Assembly: GCA_016873895.1 (NCBI GenBank)
Contig: VGVV01000003.1
Location: 186,001-250,000 of the forward strand
Reading direction: 5' to 3'
From: Ignavibacteria bacterium
Lineage (GTDB): Bacteria > Bacteroidota > Ignavibacteria > Kapaibacteriales > Kapaibacteriaceae
DNA: 64,000 bases
Part shown: positions 35,574 through 45,222 of the stretch, piece after piece
How positions within the stretch are numbered: position 1 is the first letter of the stretch
Layout of the letters: each line of letters starts with the position of its first letter
The notes under the pieces: generated by a model
What the model was told of the DNA's origin: nothing
What the model saw: only the letters and a program-made list of their open reading frames with translations
Databases searched by the model: none
Program-made: the position numbers and the translations under genes

Positions 35574-37806
35574 CACACCGCACAGTGAGATTGCAGTAAC
35601 CACAGAGACAGCGCGCGAGCTCGGGCTTACCGACCAAGAATATGAGCGAATTTGTTCTGTTCTTGGACGCACTCCAACCTACACAGAAGTAGGTATTTAC
35701 TCTGTTATGTGGAGCGAGCATTGCTCATATAAGAATAGCATCCTGCAGTTAAAGAGACTTCCGCGTTCTGGTGGCCGCATGTTAGTTGCTGCAGGCGAGG
35801 AAAACGCCGGTGTAATCGATGTTGGAGGGGGCTATGGGGTTGCCTTTAAGATTGAGTCGCACAACCATCCCAGTGCTGTAGAGCCATTTCAGGGAGCAGC
35901 AACTGGAGTTGGGGGTATTTTACGTGACATTTTTACCATGGGGGCACGCCCGATAGCGGCGTTGAACTCTCTGCGCTTTGGCGATCTCACGACAGATAGA
36001 ACGAGATTTCTTGTCAAAGGTGTAGTAAGTGGCATCGGACACTATGGCAACTGTTTTGGTGTGCCCACCGTTGGCGGTGAGGTCTATTTTGATCGTTGCT
36101 ACACCGATAATCCGCTTGTGAACGCTATGGCAGTAGGAGTTCTTAAATCTGATGGGATGGCAAGTGCCACGGCCTCTGGTCCTGGTAACCCTGTTTTCAT
36201 TATGGGATCGAGTACGGGGCGCGACGGTATTCATGGCGCATCATTGCTCGCTTCTCGTGAGTTTGATGAAGAGACTGAGTACATGCGCCCCACGGTACAA
36301 GTGGGGGATCCGTTTGCTGAAAAGCTACTACTAGAGGCCTCACTAGAATTGATACAGGCTGGTGTAGTCGTTGGAATGCAAGACATGGGTGCGGCTGGCA
36401 TCTCGTGCTCCACAGCAGAAATGAGCGCCAAAGGTAATGTTGGCATGAGTATTAACTTGGATCTCGTGCCCCTTCGTGTAGAGGGCATGAGTGCCTACGA
36501 GATAATGTTGTCGGAGTCACAAGAGCGCATGCTCGTTGTGGTTGAAAAAGGTAAAGAGTCTGCAGCAGCTGCGGTCTGCAAGAAATGGGATGTTCCGTTC
36601 GTACAGATTGGTGTTGTTACCGATGACGGGATAGTTTCCATTTCGCGACACGGTCAGCTTGTGTCATGTATACCAGCCCAATCGCTTGTTCTCGGGGGAG
36701 ATGCTCCAGTTTATGTTCGAGAGCAGAAGCGTCCAGCCTATCTTGATCTAACACAACATTCGTTAGACGCTGGACTTGTTTTAACAGATGATGAAACCAG
36801 CCAAATACTGCATCAGCTGCTATCAAGCCCAACAATTGCGAGCAAGCGGTGGGTATACGAGCAATATGATTCACAGGTTGGCGATAACACGGTTATGCGT
36901 TCTGATGGTGATGCTGCCGTATTACGAATCAAGGAGTTGCCCGACCAAGCTGTAGCAGTAACAACAGACTGCAATAGTAGATTCGTCTATCTCAATCCAT
37001 ATCGTGGTGGTTTAAGTGCTGTAGCAGAAGCCGCGCGTAACTGCGTGTGTGTCGGAGCAGAGCCTGTTGCGATTACCAATTGTTTGAATTTTGGGAATCC
37101 ATATGATCCCGAGGTGTATTATCAGTTTGCCGAAGCGATCCGCGGAATGGGTGATATGTGCCGTGCACTCGATACACCGGTTACTGGTGGCAATGTGAGT
37201 TTTCACAACGAATCTCAAAGCCATGCTATTTACCCAACTCCTACTATTGGCATGCTCGGGCTTATCGATAACGTCTCACAAACGGTGGGTAACAGCTTCG
37301 TTGCGTCCGATGAATGTGTGGCACTTGTTGGCTGGCAACGCGATGAGTTAGGTGGCAGTGAATACCAAAAGGTAACATCAGGTAAGATCACTGGCGATGC
37401 ACCATTTATTGACATTGATGAAGAATGCAGACTGCAGAAGGCAGTACTTGCATCTATTCGCGCAGGACTTGTTACATCTGCTCACGATTGTGCAGAGGGC
37501 GGACTTCTTGTCGCGATTGCTGAAATGATGTTTAGACATGCTATTGGCGCGCAGATCATGCTGCCTTTCACAGCACACGCTGCGGCATTATTCGGAGAGG
37601 CTCAGAGTCGAATTATCGTTTCACTCAAACGCGAGCGCCTTTCTGCACTTTCACAGATATGTCAGGACTTTGGCGTTCCCGTTACAGTATTGGGTGATAC
37701 GGGCGGTGATAGCATGCGCATAAACGGTGTCGCGATAGCTTCTATATCTGAGTTGCAATCCACCTACAGCAATTCACTGTCAACATTACTTTCTGCGCAG
37801 GATTGA
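35566..37806 (+). CDS. purL: Phosphoribosylformylglycinamidine synthase subunit PurL
   Basis: Purine synthesis step 4: FGAR + glutamine-derived ammonia + ATP to FGAM. 746 residues, the small PurL form that works with PurS and PurQ (not in this window). Signatures: [12 protein letters not shown] near residue 45, [20 protein letters not shown] near 95, [10 protein letters not shown], and [12 protein letters not shown] near 545. Start: ATG 35566 ([14 protein letters not shown]) overlaps accC by 8 nt; an earlier in-frame ATG at 35539 would overlap by 35. doxX begins 4 nt downstream. Confidence 0.96.
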   Translation: MSNTPHSEIAVTTETARELGLTDQEYERICSVLGRTPTYTEVGIYSVMWSEHCSYKNSILQLKRLPRSGGRMLVAAGEENAGVIDVGGGYGVAFKIESHNHPSAVEPFQGAATGVGGILRDIFTMGARPIAALNSLRFGDLTTDRTRFLVKGVVSGIGHYGNCFGVPTVGGEVYFDRCYTDNPLVNAMAVGVLKSDGMASATASGPGNPVFIMGSSTGRDGIHGASLLASREFDEETEYMRPTVQVGDPFAEKLLLEASLELIQAGVVVGMQDMGAAGISCSTAEMSAKGNVGMSINLDLVPLRVEGMSAYEIMLSESQERMLVVVEKGKESAAAAVCKKWDVPFVQIGVVTDDGIVSISRHGQLVSCIPAQSLVLGGDAPVYVREQKRPAYLDLTQHSLDAGLVLTDDETSQILHQLLSSPTIASKRWVYEQYDSQVGDNTVMRSDGDAAVLRIKELPDQAVAVTTDCNSRFVYLNPYRGGLSAVAEAARNCVCVGAEPVAITNCLNFGNPYDPEVYYQFAEAIRGMGDMCRALDTPVTGGNVSFHNESQSHAIYPTPTIGMLGLIDNVSQTVGNSFVASDECVALVGWQRDELGGSEYQKVTSGKITGDAPFIDIDEECRLQKAVLASIRAGLVTSAHDCAEGGLLVAIAEMMFRHAIGAQIMLPFTAHAAALFGEAQSRIIVSLKRERLSALSQICQDFGVPVTVLGDTGGDSMRINGVAIASISELQSTYSNSLSTLLSAQD

Positions 37807-37810
37807 TTGT

Positions 37811-38263
37811 ATGCCCAAGCTTAACGTCTTTTCGAATCCAAACGCTCTTTGGGTGCGTCCCATCATCGCTCCAGCTTCATGGCTCATTATCAGGGTAACG
37901 TTAGGAGCTTTGTTGATACATCATGGGTCGAACAAGGTGTTTGCTGGAGTGTCTGGCTTGGCCAATCACCTGTCTGAGCTCGGATGGCCCCTTGCAACAC
38001 TGCAGGCCTACGCTGCTGCCTACACCGAATTTATAGGTGGCATTTTTCTCGTTGTAGGACTTTTTACACGAGTATCAGCGCTTGTTAACGTCGGGTTGTT
38101 TACCATAATCGTATTTGTATATCACGGCGCAGATACATTTTCTGACAAAGAATCAGGGTTGCTGTTTCTCGTCATGAGCATAGCAACATTTCTGTCAGGA
38201 CCAGGCATTGCAAGTGTAGACAGGTATCTTTTTACGAAAAGCGAAGCGCCTGAGAAGGTCTGA
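37811..38263 (+). CDS. DoxX-family membrane protein
   Basis: 150 residues with four hydrophobic helices typical of DoxX/SURF4-like proteins: IIRVTLGALLIHHGSNKVF (the family's R-x7-GxxKL-type opening), AYAAAYTEFIGGIFLVVGLF in the middle and a final FLVMSIATFLSGPG. DoxX proteins have been tied to terminal oxidases and thiosulfate or redox stress, but this one has no diagnostic neighbour apart from purL. Ends with a 32-bp tail-to-tail overlap with the permease gene on the other strand. Confidence 0.82.
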   Translation: MPKLNVFSNPNALWVRPIIAPASWLIIRVTLGALLIHHGSNKVFAGVSGLANHLSELGWPLATLQAYAAAYTEFIGGIFLVVGLFTRVSALVNVGLFTIIVFVYHGADTFSDKESGLLFLVMSIATFLSGPGIASVDRYLFTKSEAPEKV

Positions 38264-39428
38264 TCTTTCGTGCTGCCATAAGCGGCACAATGGAAACAAT
38301 CATCGTTAGTAGAACTATTGCAAGTGCTACAAGTGTTGCCTGCGCATTGTCTTGCTTAACGGGAAGTACAGAGACGTAATACAGACTACTGTCTAGTCGT
38401 ATCCATTGGTATGTCGACTGAATACGGACAAATGCATACGTAATAGAAGCCCCGCACAGAACTCCAACGATGGCCGATATCGTGGCTCGTAGAAGTATTA
38501 CTGCCCCTATTCGACGAGAACGCATCCCAATTGTAGAGAGGATTGCTATCGAGGCAGACTTCTGAACTATCGTCAGGAATAATGCGGAGACGATTGAGAC
38601 TACGGCAACAAGAGACAGCAATCCCAAAACGATGGGAATTGGCTTACGCTGCAGCTCAATCCAGCCCCATATACCAGAGAACACGGCTTTGTAGGTATCT
38701 GCGTATAAGCTATACTGATACGTTGCATTTATTCGTTCTGCAACTTTGTCTGCACGATCTGCAGATGTAGTCGTAACAAGAATAGCAGAGCCATTACCGG
38801 CCATTACACTGGCATGTGAACGCAATGTGTCGATGTTTGTCATCACAACATTATCGTCTTGTATTCCCATACCAGACTCAAATGTGCCTACGACGCACAT
38901 TCGATAAACACTGGGAACTTCACTACCGTGTTTCTGCATAATAAATCGGACGCTATCGCCAAGCTGAGCGCCTAGCTTGCGGTAGATACCAGCTCCAAGA
39001 ATAACCCCTGATTCTAGGCTGCGATTGGGAAGTCTCCGAGTAACAAGTTTGCTGAATTGATGGTAACGTGCCGATGTAATGCCGGTAAGCATCACACCAT
39101 CTAGTTGTCCGCGATGTTTAACGAGCGCTTCACGTTCGAAGATCACATTGGCACTGGTAACATCTGGCAGTTCAAGCAGCTGACGAACGACAACATTTGC
39201 GTTTTCCAGATCAACCGATAACCTCGATCGTACGATCACATCCGACGTGAAATGCGTTGCGGTTTCAATGATCTTGTCTTGGTAACCATCGAGTATACTC
39301 AACGCTATACAAACAGCGCTATAGCCTAGAGCGATGCTTGCAGTTGTAGCTATGGTTGTAAACAGAGAAAATGCATCCTTGCGCAAAGAAATTGCAAATC
39401 GTCTTGCGATGGACAGCTCAAGGAGCAT
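38232..39428 (-). CDS. LolC/LolE-type ABC transporter permease
   Basis: 398 residues. One N-terminal helix (about 22-46, IATTASIALGYSAVCIALSI), a large periplasmic MacB-PCD-like domain (about 50-250), then three helices near 265, 310 and 365: the four-helix type VII ABC (FtsX/LolC) layout. GMRSRRIGAVILLRATISA is the coupling-helix segment seen in LolC/E. Such proteins extract lipoproteins from the inner membrane, but with no ATPase or partner permease beside it the substrate is an inference. Last gene after the acyl-CoA dehydrogenase (8-nt gap). Confidence 0.82.
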   Translation of the reverse strand: MLLELSIARRFAISLRKDAFSLFTTIATTASIALGYSAVCIALSILDGYQDKIIETATHFTSDVIVRSRLSVDLENANVVVRQLLELPDVTSANVIFEREALVKHRGQLDGVMLTGITSARYHQFSKLVTRRLPNRSLESGVILGAGIYRKLGAQLGDSVRFIMQKHGSEVPSVYRMCVVGTFESGMGIQDDNVVMTNIDTLRSHASVMAGNGSAILVTTTSADRADKVAERINATYQYSLYADTYKAVFSGIWGWIELQRKPIPIVLGLLSLVAVVSIVSALFLTIVQKSASIAILSTIGMRSRRIGAVILLRATISAIVGVLCGASITYAFVRIQSTYQWIRLDSSLYYVSVLPVKQDNAQATLVALAIVLLTMIVSIVPLMAARKIRPSQALRFS

Positions 39429-39436
39429 CTGTGGCT

Positions 39437-40282
39437 CTATTCCGACTTTGAATACTCATAAAAGCCACGATCTGTCTTCTTGCCATGTAACCCTGCATCA
39501 ACCATTTGCTGTTGCAGAAGGCTTGGTGTAAATCTTGGCTCTTGAAAGAACTGTTGCCACTGAGACTTTGTAACGTCAAGGTTAACATCTACGCCAATAA
39601 GGTCCATAAGCTCAAATGGTCCCATCTTAAACCCTAAGCCACGCATCAGGATATCGGTAGTCTCAATATTGGCAGCCCCTTCCATCACAATTCGTTGGGC
39701 TTCGTTATAGTAATTGCGTGCAATACGATTGACAATAAAACCTGGCGCATCCTTTGCAACAACAGGAGATTTACCAAGTCCGTTTGCAAAGTCTACGCAG
39801 AAGGCGACCGAATCATCAGATGTACACGGACCACGAATCACCTCAACTAGCTTCATGATGTGCGCAGGATTAAAGAAATGTAGCCCGATAAATCTCTCTG
39901 GCCTCGATAGCGGCCGAGCAATGGCAGCAATACTAATTGACGAGGTGTTTGTAGCTAAGATCGTTGTGGGCTCAACGACGCCTTCAACGTCGGAAAACAA
40001 TGAATGCTTCACTTCAAGCACTTCGGCTACAGCTTCAACAACGATGTTGCATTGTGCGAGCTGGGCAATGTCTGTTGCTCCCCGCAGTTCTAAGGTGCTC
40101 AAAAGCTCCGAGCTAATCTTTCCCTTCTCAAGTGCTTTGTCTAGCTGCGCACGAATGTATCCGAGAGAGCTATCGACGGCGTGTTGATGTAGATCATACA
40201 CAACAACCGAATGACCCGACATCAGCGAGGCTATCGCAATGCCACGCCCCATGGTACCTGCACCGCAAATCCCTACATTCAT
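39437..40282 (-). CDS. 3-hydroxyacyl-CoA (3-hydroxybutyryl-CoA) dehydrogenase
   Basis: 281 residues, the single-domain HBD/PaaH type. NAD-binding start VGICGAGTMGRGIAIASL, catalytic His in FIGLHFFNPAHIMKLVEVIR near residue 137, VVAKDAPGFIVNRIARNYYN near 183, and the C-terminal domain LMRGLGFKMGPFELMDLIG. It interconverts 3-hydroxyacyl-CoA and 3-oxoacyl-CoA in butyrate or phenylacetate type pathways. Four-nt overlap with kbl places it in an amino-acid or fatty-acid breakdown unit. Confidence 0.92.
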   Translation of the reverse strand: MNVGICGAGTMGRGIAIASLMSGHSVVVYDLHQHAVDSSLGYIRAQLDKALEKGKISSELLSTLELRGATDIAQLAQCNIVVEAVAEVLEVKHSLFSDVEGVVEPTTILATNTSSISIAAIARPLSRPERFIGLHFFNPAHIMKLVEVIRGPCTSDDSVAFCVDFANGLGKSPVVAKDAPGFIVNRIARNYYNEAQRIVMEGAANIETTDILMRGLGFKMGPFELMDLIGVDVNLDVTKSQWQQFFQEPRFTPSLLQQQMVDAGLHGKKTDRGFYEYSKSE

Positions 40283-41478
40283 GAGATTACTCCGAGCTCT
40301 CGTCCAACGCTGCCAAAGGCAGCTAAAGCTTTGTCGAGGTGTGCCTTTGTATGCGCAGCAGAAACCTGAACTCGTATACGCGCCTTACCTTTTGGCACAA
40401 CAGGGTAGAAGAAGCCAATAACGTAGATCCCGTGATCAAGAAGCTTGTTTGCCATTGCCTGAGCTAGTGGTGCATCGTATAACATCACTGGAGTAATTGG
40501 ATGCGTTCCTGGAACAATATCAAAACCAAGCTGCGTCATACCGGCTCGGAAATATGCGGTATTTGACTCAAGCGTGTCGCGAAGCTCAGTTGTAGAGCTC
40601 AATAGATCCATAACGGCAATGCCAGCACCAACAACAGACGGCGGCAGCGAATTAGAGAACAAATATGGCCTTGAGCGCTGACGAAGCATATCAATGATCT
40701 GCTGACGGCCAGTAGTGAAACCACCAATTCCACCACCGAGGGCCTTGCCAAGGGTACCAGTTATAATATCAACTCTTCCAGTAACACCACAATGCTCTAC
40801 AACACCTCTGCCATGACGTCCCATGAAACCCATAGAGTGGCACTCATCAATCATCGTTAGCGCCTGATACGTATCCGCTAGGTCGCAAATCTTATCGAGA
40901 GGCGCAATCGTTCCATCCATTGAAAAAACTGCATCGGTTACGATCAGTATGGTACGTGTACCGTCTGTCTTTGCCTGCTTTAATTGTGATTCGAGGTCCT
41001 CCATATTGCAAGACTCGTAACGATACCGCCGAGCTTTACATAGCCTTACACCATCGATTATCGAGGCATGATTAAGACTGTCGGAGATAATCGCATCCTC
41101 TTCTCCTAACAGCGGTTCAAAAACGCCTCCGTTCGCGTCAAAACAGGCTGCATAGAGGATTGTATCGTCCGTACCACAGAATGCAGCAATCTTGCTCTCG
41201 AGCTCTTTGTGGATGTCTTGAGTTCCGCAAATAAACCGAACACTCGATACACCAAAGCCATGACTGTCGAGATATGACTTTGCCGCAGAGATAACCTGAG
41301 GATGAGATGAGAGTCCTAAGTAGTTGTTTGCGCAAAAGTTTAGTACCGGTTCTGAACGACCTTGAACAGTTATCTCAGGCCCCTGATGAGACGTGATTAT
41401 TCGTTCTCTCTTGTACAATCCTGCATCATCGATGGCTTGAAGTTCAGCAGACAAGCGATCTAGAAAACTCGAGTCCAT
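40279..41478 (-). CDS. kbl: 2-amino-3-ketobutyrate CoA ligase (glycine C-acetyltransferase)
   Basis: PLP enzyme splitting 2-amino-3-ketobutyrate with CoA into glycine and acetyl-CoA, second step of threonine degradation. 399 residues from ATG 41478 (MDSSFLDRL), matching the family's 398; the frame extends to 41571 but the extra 31 residues are not conserved in type and a weak -7 box lies at 41508-41515. Signatures: VLNFCANNYLGLSSHPQVIS, ILYAACFDANGGVFEPLL, DECHSMGFMGRHGRGVVEH, and the PLP lysine in IITGTLGKALGGGIGGF. threonine dehydrogenase is not nearby. Overlaps the next gene by 4 nt. Confidence 0.93.
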   Translation of the reverse strand: MDSSFLDRLSAELQAIDDAGLYKRERIITSHQGPEITVQGRSEPVLNFCANNYLGLSSHPQVISAAKSYLDSHGFGVSSVRFICGTQDIHKELESKIAAFCGTDDTILYAACFDANGGVFEPLLGEEDAIISDSLNHASIIDGVRLCKARRYRYESCNMEDLESQLKQAKTDGTRTILIVTDAVFSMDGTIAPLDKICDLADTYQALTMIDECHSMGFMGRHGRGVVEHCGVTGRVDIITGTLGKALGGGIGGFTTGRQQIIDMLRQRSRPYLFSNSLPPSVVGAGIAVMDLLSSTTELRDTLESNTAYFRAGMTQLGFDIVPGTHPITPVMLYDAPLAQAMANKLLDHGIYVIGFFYPVVPKGKARIRVQVSAAHTKAHLDKALAAFGSVGRELGVIS

Positions 41479-41507
41479 GTTCGTTCCCATTTTTACGTTT
41501 AATGCAA

Positions 41508-41515
41508 CAAATATC
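41508..41515 (-). promoter_or_regulatory. Possible promoter of the kbl operon (GATATTTG)
   Basis: One mismatch to TAnnTTTG, with a TTA 19 nt upstream where TTG would be expected. It lies 17 nt before the ATG at 41490 and inside the extended frame, which supports a start at 41490 or 41478. Confidence 0.35.
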
Positions 41516-41599
41516 GGTCGTAAATTGCGAACTCTAAGCATGGAACTTCGCATGTAGAGTATCCGTTGCACTAGGTCGCAGTATCAAATTTCAGATTCC

Positions 41600-44500
41600 A
41601 TGATGAGCAGAGTACTTTCCATGCGCAAGATAGCAGTTACAATCATCGTTCTCTTGACAGCAGTAGCCACCTCGTTGGCTGTTGAAACAGAATTTGAGAA
41701 GGCACGAAACGCTATGCAACGTGCTCTCGAGAAACCTGATCAGGATGGCATTGTGAAGATCAGCAAGCAGTTTCGCAGATGGGAATGGTTTTGGCAGGGG
41801 CGTTTACACAGTGATGGCACATTCCCTCGTCCATCATTGTATTTATCTGAATTGCAGAAGGTACAAGCACGTAAAACCCAAGAAAATGCACAATCGACAA
41901 AGCTCTGGAAGGAAGTAGGGCCAGTTGCTCCAGATATGCCCAACGAACTGTCCACGTGGAATGGTATAGGCCGCGTTAATGTGATAGAGATATCACCGAC
42001 TGATCCCAATCTCTTGTTTGCAGGTTCTGCTGCTGGTGGAATATGGAAGTCGTCGAATAATGGTGGAGCGTGGACCCCAATCAACGTCCCTTCTATACCG
42101 GTTATCGGCATCAGTGACATTGCCATTTCCACCAAGGCACCAACTGTGATGTACGCAGCTACTGGCGATGCAAACGGTGCTCGCCCTGGCGACCTTGATG
42201 GATACCCAGCGTTTACGTACGGTGTGATCAAGTCTACAGACGGGGGCAATACGTGGGCCTTGACAGGGCTCAGCTATGACGTTATTCAGAATGCAATTGT
42301 CTCGCGTCTATGGATCGATCCACGCGATGAAAACATTGTTGTTGCCGCTACATACTCCGGTATTGTTCGTACAACGGATGGAGGGAAAACATGGAAACAG
42401 CAGATATCAGGTGCGTATAAAGATCTCGTGGCGAATCCTTCTGTACCGAGTGTTTTGTACGCTTCAACATATGCATTGAATGGGGGAGCGCAAATTCAGC
42501 GTTCTACAGATGGCGGACTTAAGTGGGAGGTCGTCTACTCTATTCCTGCGGCTAACCGCATCCGCCTTGCTGTAACAAAGGCTAATCCTAACGTACTGGG
42601 CGCTGTTGCCGCGAACTACCAAACACAAGCACTCGAGGGGGTTTACAAGTCAACGGATGGTGGTAAAACATTCGCCGAGCTACCCGCCAGTGTGAACCTC
42701 CTTGGTTGGGAAGCCACGGGTAGAGACAACAGGGGGCAAGGCTGGTACGATCTTGCACTGGAGATTTCACCGACAAATGCTAATGTCATGTTGGTTGGTG
42801 GTGTGAACATTTGGCGGACCACAAACAATGGTTCAACTTGGTTGCTTTCAGCACATTGGACCGGGGCTGGTGGTGCACCATGGGTGCATGCAGACCAGCA
42901 TTACTTCAAGTTTCATCCAACACAGAACCGACTCTATGCAACGCATGATGGTGGAATCGCCCGGTCTACCGATCAGGGAATCTCATGGAGAGATATCAGT
43001 AACGGAATGAAAATTCAACAGTATTATGGGTTGGCAACATCGAACATAAATCCGAGCATCACGATTGCTGGAGCCCAAGATAACGGAACGGCACTCACGA
43101 AGAACAACGGATCTTCATTTGTGCACACACTCGATGGCGATGGCATGATGGCAGCCATTGACTACGTAGACCCAAGCCTCATGTACGGCAGCCAGTATTA
43201 CGGTTCTTTTTGGAGAACGACCAATCAAGGAAGCAATTGGTCGTTTGTGTCGAGTCAAAGCTCACGAGGCGAGTCCGCTGCTGCATGGGTCGCTCCAATT
43301 GCCGCCGATCCTGAGACACAGGGTACAGTCTATATTGGGTACCGCAACGTCTATAAGAGCACAAATTCAGGTGCTTCGTGGACGAGGATATCCAACATTT
43401 CCTCATCGGTACCAACTCGTTGGATTGCAGTTGCCCCGTCCGATCCAAAGTATATATATGTCTCCTACGACAATGCACTCTGGTACACCACGAATGGTGG
43501 CAAGCAGTGGCAACAGCAAACAGGATTGAGTGGCTTCATCATGAGTGTTGAAGTTCACCCTACCGATCCAAAGACCTTCTTTGTTGCTTTAGGGGGCTTT
43601 ACAGCCGGACAGAAAATCATGAAGGTTTCTAATGGCACGGTAACGAATATCACAGGAACAGGACTTCCAAACGTACCGTGCAATACTGTCGTGTATCAAC
43701 GTGGTGGCAGTAACCGCGTTTTTGTCGGAACAGATCTTGGGGTTTTCTTCACAGATGAAGGAACAGGGTTTTGGCAACCGTACGGAACTGGGATGCCACC
43801 ACTCATGATCACTGCCATGCGGCTCATAGGGCCATCCAACATCTTACGAATTTCAACGTATGGTCGTGGGGTGTGGGAAATCGATGTTAAACAATGCACA
43901 GCAGCAACGCCTACGGTGAAGACCCTAAGCCCAACAACGACTGTGTGCGTAGGGGATTCTGTTGTGCTCGAAGCGAGTGCTGGATTCTCGAGTTATCGCT
44001 GGTCCAACGGTGAAACAACGCGCACCATCGTCTTAATAACTGCTGCAGCCAGCGGCTCATATAGTGTCGGCGTTGAAGATGCCAATGGGTGCCGTGCAGT
44101 TTCAAATCCAGTTAGTGTTGCCATCAATAAGTTGCCTTCAAAGCCCCTTGTAAGCGTTGTTGGCAAAGATTCGCTACGCTCTACTGCCTTTGGTGGCGTG
44201 AGTGTTTTCCAATGGTACAAGGACGGCACGAAGATCAACGGAGCGACCTCTAGGGTATACGTAGCAAATATTGCAGGCGTCTACCAGGTTGAAGTGTTCA
44301 CCGCTGAGGGTTGCTCTGTGAAGTCGGAGCCCTTCACATACGATCCGAACGTGACGTCGGTGCAAGACATTGCGAGCGTAGAGTTCGTGCGTGTGCAGCC
44401 TCAGCCAGCGGGCGATGTGGTTACTATTGGTATGCCATCATGGAGCGGCCGTACGTTTGAGGTGTACGCCGTTTCGGGTGCGTTGATAGCTAAGCACGCT

Positions 44501-44617
44501 GTAGCGGACGGACCAACTCGTGTTGAGCTTGATGTGTCGCAATGTGCGCCGGGAACGTACATTCTACGCCTTAACTCGGCAACGGGTACGGCTACAGTAC
44601 TCTTCGCAAAGCGATAG
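41600..44617 (+). CDS. Secreted BNR-repeat (sortilin-like) protein with T9SS sorting domain
   Basis: 1005 residues. The signal peptide lies in the first 30 residues (IAVTIIVLLTAVATSLAVE). From about 105 to 760 there are many BNR/Asp-box units of the S-x-D-x-G-x-x-W kind (GVIKSTDGGNTWALTG, GIVRTTDGGKTWKQQ, IWRTTNNGSTWLL, ARSTDQGISW), forming one or two VPS10-like propellers. Then two Ig/PKD-like modules at about 775-855 and 860-920 (SSYRWSNGETTRTI; FQWYKDGTKINGATSRVY), and a sorting domain (VQPQPAGDVVTIGMPSW to APGTYILRLN). Surface or secreted; it might hydrolyse or bind glycans or other proteins, unproven. Divergent from kbl. Confidence 0.85.
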   Translation: MMSRVLSMRKIAVTIIVLLTAVATSLAVETEFEKARNAMQRALEKPDQDGIVKISKQFRRWEWFWQGRLHSDGTFPRPSLYLSELQKVQARKTQENAQSTKLWKEVGPVAPDMPNELSTWNGIGRVNVIEISPTDPNLLFAGSAAGGIWKSSNNGGAWTPINVPSIPVIGISDIAISTKAPTVMYAATGDANGARPGDLDGYPAFTYGVIKSTDGGNTWALTGLSYDVIQNAIVSRLWIDPRDENIVVAATYSGIVRTTDGGKTWKQQISGAYKDLVANPSVPSVLYASTYALNGGAQIQRSTDGGLKWEVVYSIPAANRIRLAVTKANPNVLGAVAANYQTQALEGVYKSTDGGKTFAELPASVNLLGWEATGRDNRGQGWYDLALEISPTNANVMLVGGVNIWRTTNNGSTWLLSAHWTGAGGAPWVHADQHYFKFHPTQNRLYATHDGGIARSTDQGISWRDISNGMKIQQYYGLATSNINPSITIAGAQDNGTALTKNNGSSFVHTLDGDGMMAAIDYVDPSLMYGSQYYGSFWRTTNQGSNWSFVSSQSSRGESAAAWVAPIAADPETQGTVYIGYRNVYKSTNSGASWTRISNISSSVPTRWIAVAPSDPKYIYVSYDNALWYTTNGGKQWQQQTGLSGFIMSVEVHPTDPKTFFVALGGFTAGQKIMKVSNGTVTNITGTGLPNVPCNTVVYQRGGSNRVFVGTDLGVFFTDEGTGFWQPYGTGMPPLMITAMRLIGPSNILRISTYGRGVWEIDVKQCTAATPTVKTLSPTTTVCVGDSVVLEASAGFSSYRWSNGETTRTIVLITAAASGSYSVGVEDANGCRAVSNPVSVAINKLPSKPLVSVVGKDSLRSTAFGGVSVFQWYKDGTKINGATSRVYVANIAGVYQVEVFTAEGCSVKSEPFTYDPNVTSVQDIASVEFVRVQPQPAGDVVTIGMPSWSGRTFEVYAVSGALIAKHAVADGPTRVELDVSQCAPGTYILRLNSATGTATVLFAKR

Positions 44618-44628
44618 ATCTGTTACGG

Positions 44629-44871
44629 TTACGAGATACTTTGCCGTACGCGCTTCGTGTATTCGCGAACGGCCGTCATCGTGTCGCACATAGCGGTTGA
44701 CTTGTGGTCTAAAGCCCATAGTGCAGCAATAACATGAGTTAGCTGTTCACCCTCGTCTGCCCCAGGAACATCAATCGTAGGTTGCAGTTCTTCTAACAGC
44801 TGCGCCTCAGCCTCGGTGAGCTGTTCGCGAGAGTAGCTATCTGCTAGCAGACGAATTGTTGCGATGTTCAT
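44629..44871 (-). CDS. Small acidic protein beside thioredoxin (DUF6952-like)
   Basis: 80 residues, helical, no signal peptide: MNIATIRLLADSYSREQLTE, then GADEGEQLTHVIAALWALD. The DEGEQLTH phrase and the size fit a small family (DUF6952, from memory) commonly seen next to thioredoxin and peroxiredoxin genes in Bacteroidota. The function is unknown. Overlaps the thioredoxin gene by 4 nt (ATGA). It lies 11 nt from the end of the convergent BNR gene. Confidence 0.65.
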   Translation of the reverse strand: MNIATIRLLADSYSREQLTEAEAQLLEELQPTIDVPGADEGEQLTHVIAALWALDHKSTAMCDTMTAVREYTKRVRQSIS

Positions 44872-45188
44872 GAGATAACCTTGGCAAGAAGGTTGAGTAC
44901 GGTGTCTTCCTTTGCTGTTGCTGTGCCTTCGATGAGCTTCCCATCTTTAAACACTGCAAAGAATGGTAGGTTGTCTACACCTGCTGCCTGTCGTGCCTGG
45001 GCACACAACTCGGCATTTACCTCAAGAAATTCAACGGAATTGAAACGCTCATCATTGCTCAACCGTGTGTACTTGGGAGCAAACAGTTTGCACGAGCCGC
45101 ACCAATCTGCAAAGTATTTTACAATAACAGCACGCCCAGTAGAGATGTGCTGCTCGAATTCTTGGTCGTTTACAGCTATAACTGCCAT
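44868..45188 (-). CDS. Thioredoxin-family protein
   Basis: 106 residues, a single thioredoxin domain without signal peptide. Active site FADWCGSCKLFAPKY at about residues 26-40 (WCGSC instead of the common WCGPC). The cis-proline loop is VDNLPFFAVFKDGK near residue 72. Cytoplasmic dithiol reductant, probably serving the 2-Cys peroxiredoxin at 47179 (inference from family pairing). A good Shine-Dalgarno (AGGAG) lies 7 nt before the ATG. Confidence 0.92.
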   Translation of the reverse strand: MAVIAVNDQEFEQHISTGRAVIVKYFADWCGSCKLFAPKYTRLSNDERFNSVEFLEVNAELCAQARQAAGVDNLPFFAVFKDGKLIEGTATAKEDTVLNLLAKVIS

Positions 45189-45222
45189 GTCGAATCTCCT
45201 AACTGAGGAATGGTGAACCGTC

